Translations under genes and position numbers: made by a program
Shown: positions 46,264 through 57,335 of the stretch, piece after piece
How the letters are laid out: each line of letters opens with the position of its first letter
Numbering within the stretch: the stretch's first letter is position 1
The notes under the pieces: model-generated
Databases searched by the model: none
Told to the model about the DNA's origin: nothing
The model's input: only the letters and a program-made list of their open reading frames with translations
Source: Calliphora vicina
Lineage: Eukaryota > Arthropoda > Insecta > Diptera > Calliphoridae
NCBI RefSeq assembly: GCF_958450345.1
Contig: NC_088782.1
Coordinates: 100,284,358 to 100,348,357 of the forward strand
Length of the DNA stretch: 64,000 bases
Direction: 5' to 3'

Positions 46264-47330
46264 AGGGTATTTAATCGATTAACCGTTAATCGGTTAACCG
46301 ATTAATTTTGGACGGTTAACTGTTCGAATAATTTGAAATTGCCGATTTTCAAATAACAAATAAACTGATTAATTTGTGTCGATTAACCGATTAACCGAAA
46401 TTCCTTTTTTTACACTTTAAAAAAATGTGTTTGTACTTATTATTCCGTTTCAATTCAAATACAATTTCAAATTAAAACTAGATATTTTTTGAACATCCAA
46501 TAAACATGTTTAGTGAGTATGTATAATAACTGACATATTTAATTTACATGTATTTGAAACTTTGTATTTACATGTATAGACGAAACTTTTTTTTTGAAAT
46601 GAGTCTTTTATCATAACCAAACGAAACTATTAAATTAATCAATATCTAAAACAATCCAAAATGGAATATTCTTGATTTCTCCAAAATATACAATCAGCGA
46701 GAGTTTTTTCCAAGAAAAGTTTTATTAAATCTAAAGAAAAAAATCGTTTAAATTGTAAAAGATTTTTATAAAAGATTATTTTAGAAGATCTCACTAAAAC
46801 CCTAAAAAAACTCACACATCGCTCATTTGCTGCAACAAAGTCATAATTCAAAAAAAGTCATATCGAGAAAAACATCTTTGAATATTTTATGACATTTTAC
46901 TATTTCTTAAATAAATTTTCAACAAGTCATGCGATTTCAGAAATTTAAATAGGAGATTTTAATATCTTTCTAACCTGTATTTAACCCAAATTTTTACTTA
47001 TCAAATATACGAGAAAACGTGAATTTTTACAATGTTTACAATAAAAAAATACCCTCACACAAAAAGTAATTTATTTTTTGAAAACTGATAAAACTATATG
47101 AAAGATTATAGAACCGCGCATATTTTGTATTACTCAGTTCAATAAACACGGATTTTGAGTAATGACGTTGTTGCAGCAAATAGGCGATATGTTTACAAAA
47201 ATGATCTCAAATACCTTATTTGCCATTTTTTTATGTTTTTGTATAAAAAAATTCATTGTTGTATTTTCAATTTGAAATGAAAATATAAACTATTCGGTTA
47301 ATCGAATAATTTTAAATTAATTGAAGTGGT
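46264..47330. repeat. Unclassified repeat with TTAACCGATTAA clusters
   Basis: The left side has a dense cluster of TTAATCGGTTAACCGATTAA-type palindromic units (46272-46305, 46377-46400). The right side has TTCGGTTAATCGAATAATTT at 47293-47312, opposed to TCGAATAATTTGAAATT on the left. The middle is AT-rich without a gene. Possibly another hAT-type MITE nested in J, but no target duplication was identified. Confidence 0.4.
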
Positions 47331-47417
47331 ATTTTCAGGCCCAGTTAGATTTGTTACGATTTGCTGAACTTTTTTTCTATAAATATTAAATTTTTTAGTA
47401 ATTTGCAAGTCGTTTAT

Positions 47418-50400
47418 ACCATTTGTATACCCCACATCACCATAGTGAGGAGGGTATATTGGGTTAGTGCTGACATTTGTAACGAGCAAAAATATTGCCC
47501 CAACACCCAATCTGCTCAGGCTCACTTTCTGAGTCGATTAAGCAATGTCTATGTAAACCTTGTAATCAAACTACAGGTCGCAATTTCAAAAATAATTCGA
47601 CAAAATTTAGTACAAGCTTTTCCATTGCCCCAAGGACGAAACCTATTGAATTTGTTTAGAATTGGTACATTATTTCTCCTCGACGCCATGGCGCCATACG
47701 ATTGCCCTATCTGAAAATAGTTAAGCTCTCATAAATATCTTAGTTATATAGATATCCATACCAAATTCAGCAAAAATAAGTTTTTATAAGCCGAACTCGC
47801 CTCACCAAATTTTGTAATGATCGGTCCACAATTAGTCATAGCTGCCATATAGACCCATTTCCGAAAATCACTTTACCTAGCATTAACCTCTTAAAAATGT
47901 TAGTATTCTAATACAATTCAATACAAATTATTTATATATATGGGGGATTTCATGTCAAGTGAACCAACTTTTGAAATCGATGTCTTCCGATCGGGATGAA
48001 ATTTGCACCAAGGTTAGCTCTATTGGATAGTAACTCAGACACAATTTTTCAACAACATCGGTCGAGAACTCTCTGAGTTATAGGGGGTAAAATTTTGACA
48101 ATTTGGTCAAACAGGGGTTTTTTCTTATCCATGTAACTTATTACCTATTGTTCTTAGCAAAATGTGTTCCACATAGTATAGATAGCTATTTCTTCGATCT
48201 TTCGAAAAAAAATATTTAAAAAAAAAAATAAAAAATTTTTAATATTTTTTTTCCGAAATCAAAAACTTTTTTGACTTTTTTTTAAAATACGCTATTTTTT
48301 TTATTTTTTTTTTTTTCTTAAAATAAAGTTTAGATATTTTCCTTGAACACCTACTTGGTCGCTTAGTGGGATGCGAGTGGGATATCTATCAAAATAAATA
48401 TTTTGTAACTCAAAACATAAAATTTTTGACTTTTTTTGCAAAATCAAAAACTTTGTTGACTTTTTTTTTCAAAATGGACCCTTTTTTAATCTTTTTTTTT
48501 AGGTCAAACAAAAGCTTAGATATTATCCTTGAAGACCCTTTTGGTCGCTTAGTGGGATGCGAGTGGGATATCTATCAAAATAAATATTTTTTAACTCAAG
48601 ACTTAAAATTTTTGACTTTTTTTTTTGCAAATACGATTTTTTTTCCAAATGGGCCCTTTTTTTAAAATTTTTTTTGTAGTCAAAAGAAAGCTTAGGTCCA
48701 TTCCTTTAAGATATTTTTAGTCCCTTAGTGGGATGCGAGTGGGATATCTATCAAAATAAATATTTTGTAACGCAAGACATACAATTTTTTAATTTTTTTT
48801 TGCAAAATCAAAATTTTTTTCCAATATGGGCCCTTTTTTAATTTTTTTTTTTTGCTCAAAAGAAAGCCTAGGTCCATTCCTTTAAGATATTTTTAGTCCC
48901 TTAGTGGGATGCGAGTGGGATATCTATCAAAATAAATGTTTTAACACAAAAATTGTATGTCTTGAGTTACAAAACATTTATTTCGATATATATCCCACTC
49001 GCATCCCACTAAGCGATCAAAACCATCTTAAAGGAATAGGCCTAAGCTTTCTTTATAGCAAAAAAAAAAATTACAAAAAGGGCCCATTTTAAAAAAAAGT
49101 CAAAAAAGTTTTTGATTTTGCCAAAAAATCAAAAATTGTATATCTTGAGTTACAAAATATTTATTTTGATAGATATCCCACTCGTATCCCACTAAGGGAC
49201 CTAAAATATCTTAAAGGAATGGACCTAAGCTTTCTTTTGACTAAAAAAAAATTTTTAAAAAAGGGCCCATTTTGAAAAAAAATTCGAATTTGCAAAAAAA
49301 AAGTCAATAATTGAATGTCTTGAGTTACAACATTTTTATTTTAATAGATATCCTACTCACATCTTCCTAAGTGACAAAATAGGTCTTAAAGGAAAAGACC
49401 TAAGCTTTCTTTTGAGCAAAAAAAATTTTTAAAAAAAAGTCCCATATTGGAAAAAAATTTCGATTTTGCAAAAAAAAATTAAAAAATTGTATGTCTTGCG
49501 TTACAAAATATTTATTTTGATAGATATCCCACTCGCATCCCACTAAGGGACTAAAAATATCTTAAAGGAATGGACCTAGGCTTTCTTTTGAGCAAAAAAA
49601 AAAATTAAAAAAGGGCCCATATTGGAAAAAAATTTTGATTTTGCAAAAAAAAATTAAAAAATTGTATGTCTTGCGTTACAAAATATTTATTTTGATAGAT
49701 ATCCCACTCGCATCCCACTAAGGGACTAAAAATATCTTAAAGGAATGGACCTAAGCTTTCTTTTGACTACAAAAAAAATTTTAAAAAAAGGGCCCATTTG
49801 GAAAAAAAATCGTATTTGCAAAAAAAAAAGTCAAAAATTTTAAGTCTTGATTTAAAAAATATTTATTTTGATAGATATCCCACTCGCATCCCACTAAGCG
49901 ACCAAAAGGGTCTTCAAGGATAATATCTAAGCTTTTGTTTGACCTAAAAAAAAAGATTAAAAAAGGGTCCATTTTGAAAAAAAAAGTCAACAAAGTTTTT
50001 GATTTTGCATAAAAAGTCAAAAATTTTATGTTTTGAGTTACAAAATATTTATTTTGATAGATATCCCACTCGCATCCCACTAAGCGACCAAGTAGGTGTT
50101 CAAGGAAAATATCTAAACTTTATTTTAAGAAAAAAAAAAAAATAAAAAAAAATAGCGTATTTTAAAAAAAAGTCAAAAAAGTTTTTGATTTCGGAAAAAA
50201 AATATTAAAAATTTTTTATTTTTTTTTTTAAATATTTTTTTTCGAAAGATCGAAGAAATAGCTATCTATACTATGTGGAACACATTTTGCTAAGAACAAT
50301 AGGTAATAAGTTACATGGATAAGAAAAAACCCCTGTTTGACCAAATTGTCAAAATTTTACCCCCTATAACTCAGAGAGTTCTCGACCGATGTTGTTGAAA

Positions 50401-50583
50401 AATTGTGTCTGAGTTACTATCCAATAGAGCTAACCTTGGTGCAAATTTCATCCCGATCGGAAGACATCGATTTCAAAAGTTGGTTCACTTGACATGAAAT
50501 CCCCCATATACAAAAGTCATGTCACTAAATTTTATAACGATCGGTCCACAATTAGTAATAGCTGCCATATAGTGCTTACTTCC
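47418..50583 (-). mobile_element. Family B' copy inside hAT J, split by a foldback
   Basis: The minus-strand 3' end at 47418 (CCCACATCACCATAGTGAGG, ATATTGGGTTAGTGCTGACA) and core run to 47940. They resume at 50507 (TACAAAAGTCATGTCAC, GGTCCACAATTAGTAATAGC) and stop near 50583, where hAT J coding resumes. The 5' hairpin end is missing. Confidence 0.7.
47941..50506. mobile_element. 2.57-kb foldback with arms of about 180-bp tandem units
   Basis: Termini TGGGGGATTTCATGTCAAGT and its inverse pair at 47941 and 50506, likely between TATA duplications. The outer about 300 bp of each arm are nearly identical inverted copies. Inward, each arm is a tandem array with a TGGGATGCGAGTGGGATATC box. There are four units on the left (48367, 48553, 48729, 48906) and about seven inverted on the right (near 48995, 49180, 49355, 49530, 49710, 49890, 50070). 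The repeated peptide MGCEWDIYQNKYF is an artefact of the unit. No transposase. Confidence 0.9.
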
Positions 50584-50589
50584 AAATGT

Positions 50590-50785
50590 GGTTGAGGTGG
50601 TCCAATGTGGCAAACGAAATGTTATGTTCAATTACAAATGCACTGAGCATTATTTCTAATTTTCTAACCGACTCTGCTACAGGACATTTAGCGTCATTGG
50701 TCGTTGAGGCGTGTCTACAGAGAGTACATCTTTTGCCTTTTTCGTTTTTTTTCTTTTTCTAGCCATGGAAATAATTTTGCTCATT
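50590..50785 (-). pseudogene. hAT transposase N-terminal fragment
   Basis: On the minus strand, after a Lys/Arg-rich start, a frame gives CRHASTTNDAKCPVAESVRK, then LEIMLSAFVIEHNISFATLDHL. It resembles hAT transposases with an N-terminal zinc finger followed by AEIxLAxFxxEHNxxFxxxDHL. It stops where B' is inserted (about 50583). It has the same orientation as the C-terminal fragment at 45564-46190. Confidence 0.6.
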
Positions 50786-50879
50786 CCTCACGAAATGGTA
50801 CAATGTACGGTTTTGCCTGCTTACGATACCGTGATTTTTGAAGAATGTCGTTCTCAGTGAACGTGATTTATAAATCACT

Positions 50880-51170
50880 GTTCTTTTAAAAAGTGACCGT
50901 GATCACGTTTTGTCTATGTTAAGCTAAATAACAATTGTGTTAAGAAGAATAAAATTATGCGCCTAAAAATATGCAATAACTGTTGAAAAATATAAAAGAA
51001 CGACATTTAACAGTTTGTTGAAATATGTGAAAGAACAACCTTAAAAGTATCTGTTACTTTCTTCATTTGTTACCAGTGATTTTTAAAAAACATTACCAGT
51101 GAATGTTGAAAAAAATAAAAGTACGACATTTAACAGTGTTTGAAAATGTGAAAGAACGACACTCAGTGGG
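50880..51170. repeat. Tandem AACGACATTTAACAGT units in hAT J
   Basis: Units of GTTGAAAAATATAAAAGAAC plus GACATTTAACAGT with GTTACCAGTGATTTTT recur here and, beyond G3, at 52800-52990. Likely the subterminal repeat region of hAT J (5' side), split by G3. Confidence 0.65.
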
Positions 51171-52797
51171 GGATTTGAGAAAAAAAAGTGGAAATAAATC
51201 TGTAACTTCTAAACGAATAGACTGATTTTAATAAAAATTCGCATGGCTATAGTCAAGGTGTTGATAAATATAAGTTTAGAATTTGGGCTTATAACGCCAA
51301 GGGGGCGCCGAGCCACAATGCCCCAAAGTAGGGCACCTCGGTTATATCAAAAATTCAAAATGATGCCAAATTTTTGCTTGCTATCCGCTTTAAAAGATTA
51401 TTATATATATGGTATCTACTAGACGAGATCTACAAAAAACATTGCTTTAGCCATATATTATCTCTTATAGTTTACGAGTTATTCGCATTTGAAAAGAAAA
51501 AATTTATGTTTTTTACCTACCTTGGTCTGATTTTTTCCTAATAACGGATCCAATTCTTACACGATTTTCTTTGAAGTATCTTTTTCTGAATTAACGATAA
51601 ATTTATTAATAATCGTAAGAAAAAACTGTTTAACAAAATTTACTGAGTCAAAAGTTATGCGTATTCAAACTTAAAAAAATACCATTTTTTTCAAATTTCA
51701 AAAAAGTACTTACATTAATTTTAAATTATACAGAAAATACGAAAAACACAAATATGTAATATATTTATACGTTTCAGGAAATATTATAGAAGCAAAAGAT
51801 TATCAAAATTCGTATTATTTCGTGGTCCAGAGCCTTCCGAAGTAGACCTAATTTTTATGTAAATTTCAAATTTAGACAACATTTTCTCTAATCGCATAGC
51901 TGCTTTCAAAAAGTTAAGACCTGTTTTGTATGAACCAATATATTCTTCAATATCGTGCAAAGGGATTTCATAGCCCCGAGCTAGGTGCCATGTCCCAATT
52001 TTGGGATTATTGAAAAGTTTTTTGGGAATTAGAAACTTTCGATCCAAATCGAATAGTGAAAAAGATATTTGTGATTTGTTAACGACAATTCGACAATTCC
52101 CAAAAAACTTTCTAAAATCCCAAAATTGGGATTTTTTAATATATTGAAGGCACCAAGCCCGGGGCTATGAAATCCCCAGCTATGCAATTAGAAAAAATTT
52201 TGTCTAAATTTGAAATTTATATATAAAAATAAGTCTAATTCGGAAGGCTCTGGACCACGCAATAATACGAATTTTGATATTATTTTGCTTTTATAATATT
52301 TCCTGAAATGTTATCTTTTAGAAAAATATAAACATATACATTTTTTTAAATAGTTTTGTCTTACGATTATTAACAAATTTGTTGTTAATTCAAAAAAGAG
52401 ATACTTCAAGAAAATCGGGAAAGAATTGGATCCGTTATTGGCGAAAAAGCAGACCAAGGTATGTAAAAAACATAAAATTTTATTTTCAAATGGGAATAAC
52501 TCATAAACTATAATAGATAATATGTATATGGCTATAGCAATGTTTTTTGTAGATCTCGTCTAGTAGATTCCATATATATAATAATCTTTTAAATCGGATA
52601 ACAAACAAAAATTTGGCATCATTTTTAATTTTTGATATACCCGAGGTGCCCCACTTTGGGGCATTGTGGCTCGGCGCCCCCTTGAATTTATCAACACCTC
52701 CTCTATAGCCATGCGAATTTTTATTAAAATCAGTCTATTCGTTAAGAAGTTGCAGATTTTTTTCCACTTCTTTTCTCAAATTCCCCACTGTGTGACA
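51170..52797. mobile_element. Foldback element G3
   Basis: Left end CAGTGGGGGATTTGAGAAAA (51172), right end inverse AATTCCCCACTG (52793). Target copies GACA appear on both sides (51163-51166 region and 52796-52799). Arms of about 800 bp share AACTTCTAAACGAATAGAC, GGTCCAGAGCCTTCCG and AATCCCAAAATTGGG blocks in inverted order, centred near 51990-52100. The 87-codon frame at 51784-52047 is inside an arm and not a gene. Confidence 0.75.
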
Positions 52798-53360
52798 TTT
52801 AAATTACCTGTTACTTACTATAGTTGTTCCAGTGATTTTTTAATAACGTTACCAGTGAATGTTGAAAAATATAAAGGAACGACATTTAACAGTATGTTTA
52901 AAAATATGAAAGAACGGCTTAAATGTATCTGTTACTTGCTATATTCCGTAACAGTTTTTACCAGTAATTATCGCTCATCTCTAATTCATTACAAGTTGTG
53001 TCTATAGCACAGTTAAATATTCTTTTCTTCACGTGTTTGGATGCGAAAACTGTCAAATTTACTAGTGTTCTGGCCAACATAAACCAAAACAATTTGCATG
53101 TGGTTCTTGTGCATAAAAAATGCAATGAAATGGTCACAATAATTTGTTTGCTAAATATACTAAAAATTCAAAGAGGGGAAAAGCATTTTTAAATTGTACC
53201 AAATTAGTCGTTGTAGTACTACGGTACTTTATAAGCTACCAAAAAAGTACAATTGTACCAACTTTAACATCCCTGATTTCTAGTGTTTTTTCATACACAT
53301 TCATCTAGTCTTCATTTGTGCATTTGTAATAATTGCAGTGACATTTATTGAATTCGATAA

Positions 53361-53711
53361 CACAGGTCAACAGCAAAAAAATTAATAACCACTATATAGA
53401 TTTCATGCATGCATAAAAATGGTAAAACTTTTCAAGATTTTTTTTAAAAAAATTTTTAAGTAAAATTATAAATTTTGTTAGACGTTTCTCCACATAATTA
53501 ATGATAACTCAAAAAGGGTTAGCTCAATATTATTAAAATAAATTTATTCACAATTAAGTAAATTCGCTCATTTTCATGAAATTTTAGTTTTTTTTTTTGA
53601 TATACATAAAATTAAGTGTTTTTCTCTCGATAGAATGAATTTTGAAAACATTTTCCCCATGCTATGTACAAATTTTCAGATATATATTGTATGATTTTAT
53701 AATGATAATTA
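53361..53711 (+). repeat. Family I copy I2 (left part)
   Basis: ACACAGGTCAACAGCAAAAA, ACCACTATATAGATTTCATG and CGTTTCTCCACATAAT match I1. Interrupted by the B' element at 53712. Confidence 0.6.
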
Positions 53712-54441
53712 TACCCTACACCACCATAGTGGGGAGGGTATATTGGGTAAGTGCTGATGTTTGTAACATGCTAAACTGTTGTCCCAACACCCATCTTAAA
53801 TTATACCAATCTTCACAGAATCACTTTCTGAGTAGATGTCCGTCCGTCCGGCCGTATAAACCTTGTCCAGGTCGCAATTTCAAAGATAATTCGACAAAAA
53901 TTCGGTACGAGCTCTTCTATTATCCCAAGGACTGAGCCTATTGAATTTGGTTAGAATCGGTCCATTATTTCTTCTAGCCCTCATACGATTGTCCTATCTG
54001 AAAATAATTAAGCTCTCATAAATATCTTATTTATATTGATATCCAAACCAAATTCAGCACAAATATGTTTTATATAAGCGTAACTCGCTTCCAAATTTTA
54101 TGATGATCGGTCCATAATTAGTCATAGCTCCCATATAAGGCCCACTTTCGAAAATCACTTTAAACAGCACAAATCTCTAAAAAAATTTGGTATTCCAATA
54201 AATAAACACAAATAAATTGTATATATACAAAAGTCATTACACCAAATTTTATAACGATCGGTCCATAATTAGTCATAGCTCCCATATAAGACCCACTTCC
54301 GAATATCATTTTAACGAGTATAGATTTCTTAAAAATTTTGGTATTCAAATAAAATTCAACACAAATAAGTTTCATATATATTCTTCTCGGTGTAGGGTAT
54401 CATATGGTTGGGCTTGACCGACTATACTTTCTTAATTGTTT
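53712..54441 (-). mobile_element. Family B' element (minus, complete)
   Basis: Runs from TACCCTACACCACCATAGTG at 53712 to GTGTAGGGTATCATATGGTT, GGGCTTGACCGACTATAC and CTTAATTGTTTT at 54441. It has both subterminal inverted repeats and both hairpins. The core microsatellite is short (GTCCGTCCGGCCG). Confidence 0.75.
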
Positions 54442-54574
54442 TAATTCAAATAGGTTTGCGATATGTTCGATTCACATTTGATTAGAAAATATGTGCAATG
54501 AATCTTATGGTGTTCTATTTACATTTCGATTGAAATATCGATATTCAGGTAACCAATTTAAATAAAGAAATACT

Positions 54575-56815
54575 TTTATCGGTTGCTTTGCTGTGATATC
54601 ATAATTTCGTTAGTTTTCTGTTTTGTTGTCTGGTTATGCTTTAACAAATAATGCTGATGGTGTTCCGACACGGGGAAAGGCGAAATACAATTGACCAATT
54701 GGCGAGAAGAATGCATTTTCATAATTAATACCGTAAAAGATTTGTTAATTGTCATTGCGAATGCAAGCGGTACCGGAAACTGCAAGCGTTTAAATTGTCG
54801 GTCGGAGGCATTGGGATCAGCGGTATCAAAGCATTTTTTCTTTTGTATTGTATCCTTTAAGTATTGTTGCTTCGATGACGTTATTTATCAGTTTTTTTAG
54901 CGCAAGGTACAAAGACGTGGATTGGTTTATGTTTCGTAACACTATGATTACCGATCCGACTTTCAGTTGGAGATTGTGATGTGGTAGTCGAGGTAATTCC
55001 AGTGAGTTTAAAAACTCATTGGATATTTGATGGCATCATCTTGGGAAGTAGCGTAGTCCAACGATTTGTACCTCATCAACTCGACAGAATCTTAAAATTC
55101 AATTCGTCGACATCAATGCACGTTCGCTCTACCAATTATGATTTTTGTAATTTTGTGCAATGTTTGAAAACATTTTTTTAATAAGTTCGAATTTTGATTC
55201 GCTGAACTGGCAGAAAGCAACCGGAATGCCGGTCGAAATATCAACTGGCAATTGTTTGGAAAATACTTCTCCAGATTGACCGTTCTGCAGAACAACACGC
55301 ATGTTTTCAGTCAATTTATGTTCATGACGTGTTTCCACAAAACGTACAACTTCAAACATGCATTAAGTTTTTCGGACGTTTGCCAAAAATTCACACTACC
55401 AAAAGAATCATCACACCACTAAACCGGCTTTGATTGTTTCGTAAATCTTGCAACGTTTTTTCTAATACCTCCAAAGACATTTTATGTGTCATTGCACACT
55501 CATGCCAAACGATCATTTTGCTTTGCTGCAAAATTTCTTGGAAATGTTGCCTATTGGATTTTCATTTATTTGCATATTCAATGGCAACTTGAGTGCTGAA
55601 TGATCAGTTCTACCGGCTTCCAACAACGTAGCTGCAGTGCAAGTGCAATATCATTCTGCAAGCTTATCGTTTCCAAAATCAATGCGATCAAAAAAATGTT
55701 TCCAGTTCTACCACAAGCGTCAAAAAAATCCCTCGCATATTTTTGTTGTGGATTTAACAGCGGGACATTTGTTCGAACTGATTCCCTCAATGCATCATAT
55801 TGTTTTATAATAATACCTTGTTCGACATCATCAATTAATATCAAAGTTTCGTTGTAAATTTCTCGCTTAGTTGCTAATTTGGATTTGATTTTCTAATACG
55901 CATCTAATGCAAAATATCATCACACATGGCATCTTTGCATTTGCCCCACAAATCAGTCGGTTCGGATGGGTAGCATGATGAGATAATTATCCAAAACAGT
56001 GTTCGTATTTGATGAATATTTGACGAAAACACAGCATATCTGATTGTGTATTCCCAATGAGTGTCATTTACAATTCACCACTTATAGTTGGCAAATCTCG
56101 GAATGATGTTGGGCCACGAACGTCGACTAATAGCAAACTCAAAAACAAACACTCATCGTTTCTTGGATGGACTATGAAAATACCTGGAACTGGGTTTCCT
56201 TGTTTCCGCTGATGAAATTTCTTTGACGATTGATCCCGGCAAAGTCATCATATCGGCACATTTCAAAAAATCTATTCAATGCTGTAGATGGCAGTCGATC
56301 AACTCGTTGTACAACATAAAGTACACTCTTCGACCATTTTCCAGATGTACGGCTAAATGAACAACACTTATATATCTTTCATTAATGACAAATGAAAAAT
56401 TCACCGTTGGAATTCTCAGCACTAACTCAGCCTTGCTACTGCCATTGGTTACATATTTGCAGATGTATTTGATAAGTGGGCGTATTAGTGGTCGTGAATA
56501 ATTTTTCTTTCTGTAAAAAAACTTTTGTGGACTATGGAGAACATTTAAAACAAATTATGCAAATCGGTCCTGGTGTTCTGCGATTTTAGATATATCGAAA
56601 AAAAGTGGGCGTGGTCAAATTTTCTTTCTGTAAAAATTAAATTGGACTATGACGAACATCGTAAAAAAAATTATCAAAATCGGTGCAGCCGTTTTCTTTC
56701 CGTTAAACCCTAAGTTGGACTATGACGAACATTATAAAAAAAATTGTCCGAATCAGTCCAGCCGTTCTCACCTGATGCAATTACCAACGAACGATTTGAT
56801 TTTTATTTATATAGA
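54575..56815 (-). pseudogene. Helitron 2: decayed helicase with 5' terminus
   Basis: The minus-strand 5' end TCTATATAAATAAAAATC lies at 56815, preceded by A. It is followed by repeated GGACTATGACGAAC modules and the helicase region. Visible boxes: HCTAHLENGQRVYFV (about 56365-56320), NVPLLNPQQKYARDFFDACG (about 55755-55700), a Walker A remnant GRTGNIFLIALIL where GGTGKT is expected, MFEVVRFVETRHEHKLTENM (55359-55300), FSNIAQNYKNHNW, QFPVPLAFAMTINKS (54783-54740) and, one frame over, GQLYFAFPRVGTPSALFV (about 54690-54640). The order matches a Helitron Pif1-type helicase; the Rep nuclease part is absent. The 3' end is lost near 54442. Confidence 0.85.
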
Positions 56816-56820
56816 TTAAT

Positions 56821-56896
56821 ATGCTGTTTTTCTGTAGCGAATGAGCGTTTTGAGTGGACGTTTTACATGGTACTCGTTCGCTATAGAAAAACAGCA
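56821..56896. repeat. Imperfect inverted repeat (hairpin)
   Basis: GCTGTTTTTCTGTAGCGAAT (left) pairs with the inverse in TCGTTCGCTATAGAAAAACAGC (right), ending near 56896, with a loop of about 25. It lies just outside the Helitron 2 terminus. Confidence 0.7.
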
Positions 56897-56918
56897 GATT
56901 CGATTCGATTCGATTCGA
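56897..56918. repeat. (GATTC)n short tandem repeat
   Basis: Four GATTC units directly after the hairpin. Confidence 0.9.
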
Positions 56919-56981
56919 AAAACGTGAATTCGATCATTTTCAAAAAAAATGTATGTGCTTTACAAGTGTATACATTGATTG

Positions 56982-57042
56982 AGTGAAAATTTTACATGTG
57001 TTTTGTTTTTATTACAATAATAAAACACATGTAAAATTTCCA
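56982..57042. repeat. AT-rich inverted repeat
   Basis: GAAAATTTTACATGTGTTTT is inverted as AAAACACATGTAAAATTTCC with a short loop. Confidence 0.7.
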
Positions 57043-57049
57043 TTCATAA

Positions 57050-57335
57050 ATTTTTATGAAAATAAACCAATTCTCTTAATTGTGAATAAATTCGAAAAGA
57101 CTACATCGATTTTTATGATCGATATTTTGTTCTTATTACATGTGGTTTTGCAATAAAGCAATAAATCTGGACAATTTCTGTCGATTAAAATGCAATATAT
57201 AAATGATTAAAGGTTATGTAGATTAAAACCTAAGTTTGTTTTAATAACATCGGACTAACCGTTTTTGAGTTATATTTAATTATGTGCAGAAACGACTAAA
57301 CGAATTGACAATTTTACTTAAAATTTAAAAAAAAA
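57050..57335 (-). repeat. Family I copy I3 (part), continued at 59241-59360
   Basis: GGACTAACCGTTTTTGAGTTA and ATTATGTGCAGAAACGACTA are family I on the minus strand. The sequence resumes after A3 with CACAATACATCAAGATTGCG and ends GTTGCCCTGTGTA near 59362. A3 is inserted at an A-rich tract of this copy. Confidence 0.55.

Larger units (their letters stand above)
45373..53275 (-). mobile_element. hAT element J, old and repeatedly interrupted
   Basis: Outer ends CAGAGATGTTAAATTGG (45373) and the inverse of CAGGGATGTTAAAGTTGG (53275), with matching inner AATTGTACTTTTT. They are flanked by ATTTCTAT (45365-45372) and ATTTCTAG (53276-53283), an 8-bp duplication with one change. Transposase pieces lie in one orientation: N-terminal at 50590-50785 and C-terminal dimerisation part at 45564-46190, both minus. 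Nested inside are a decayed repeat (46264-47330), B' (47418-50583) holding a foldback (47941-50506), and G3 (51170-52797). Without insertions the hAT backbone would be about 2-3 kb. Confidence 0.75.

Noticed and set aside
48366..50080. Frames with repeated MGCEWDIYQNKYF peptides on both strands
   Set aside because: They come from the tandem units of the foldback at 47941-50506 and appear identically in both arms; no protein family.
51784..52047. 87-codon frame with a protein-like composition
   Set aside because: It lies within an inverted arm of foldback G3 and its inverse copy is present at about 52085-52260 with stops.
47418..53275. CRISPR-like array from regularly spaced units
   Set aside because: The spacing is about 180 bp, the intervals are themselves repeats, and the sequence is eukaryotic; it is a foldback arm.
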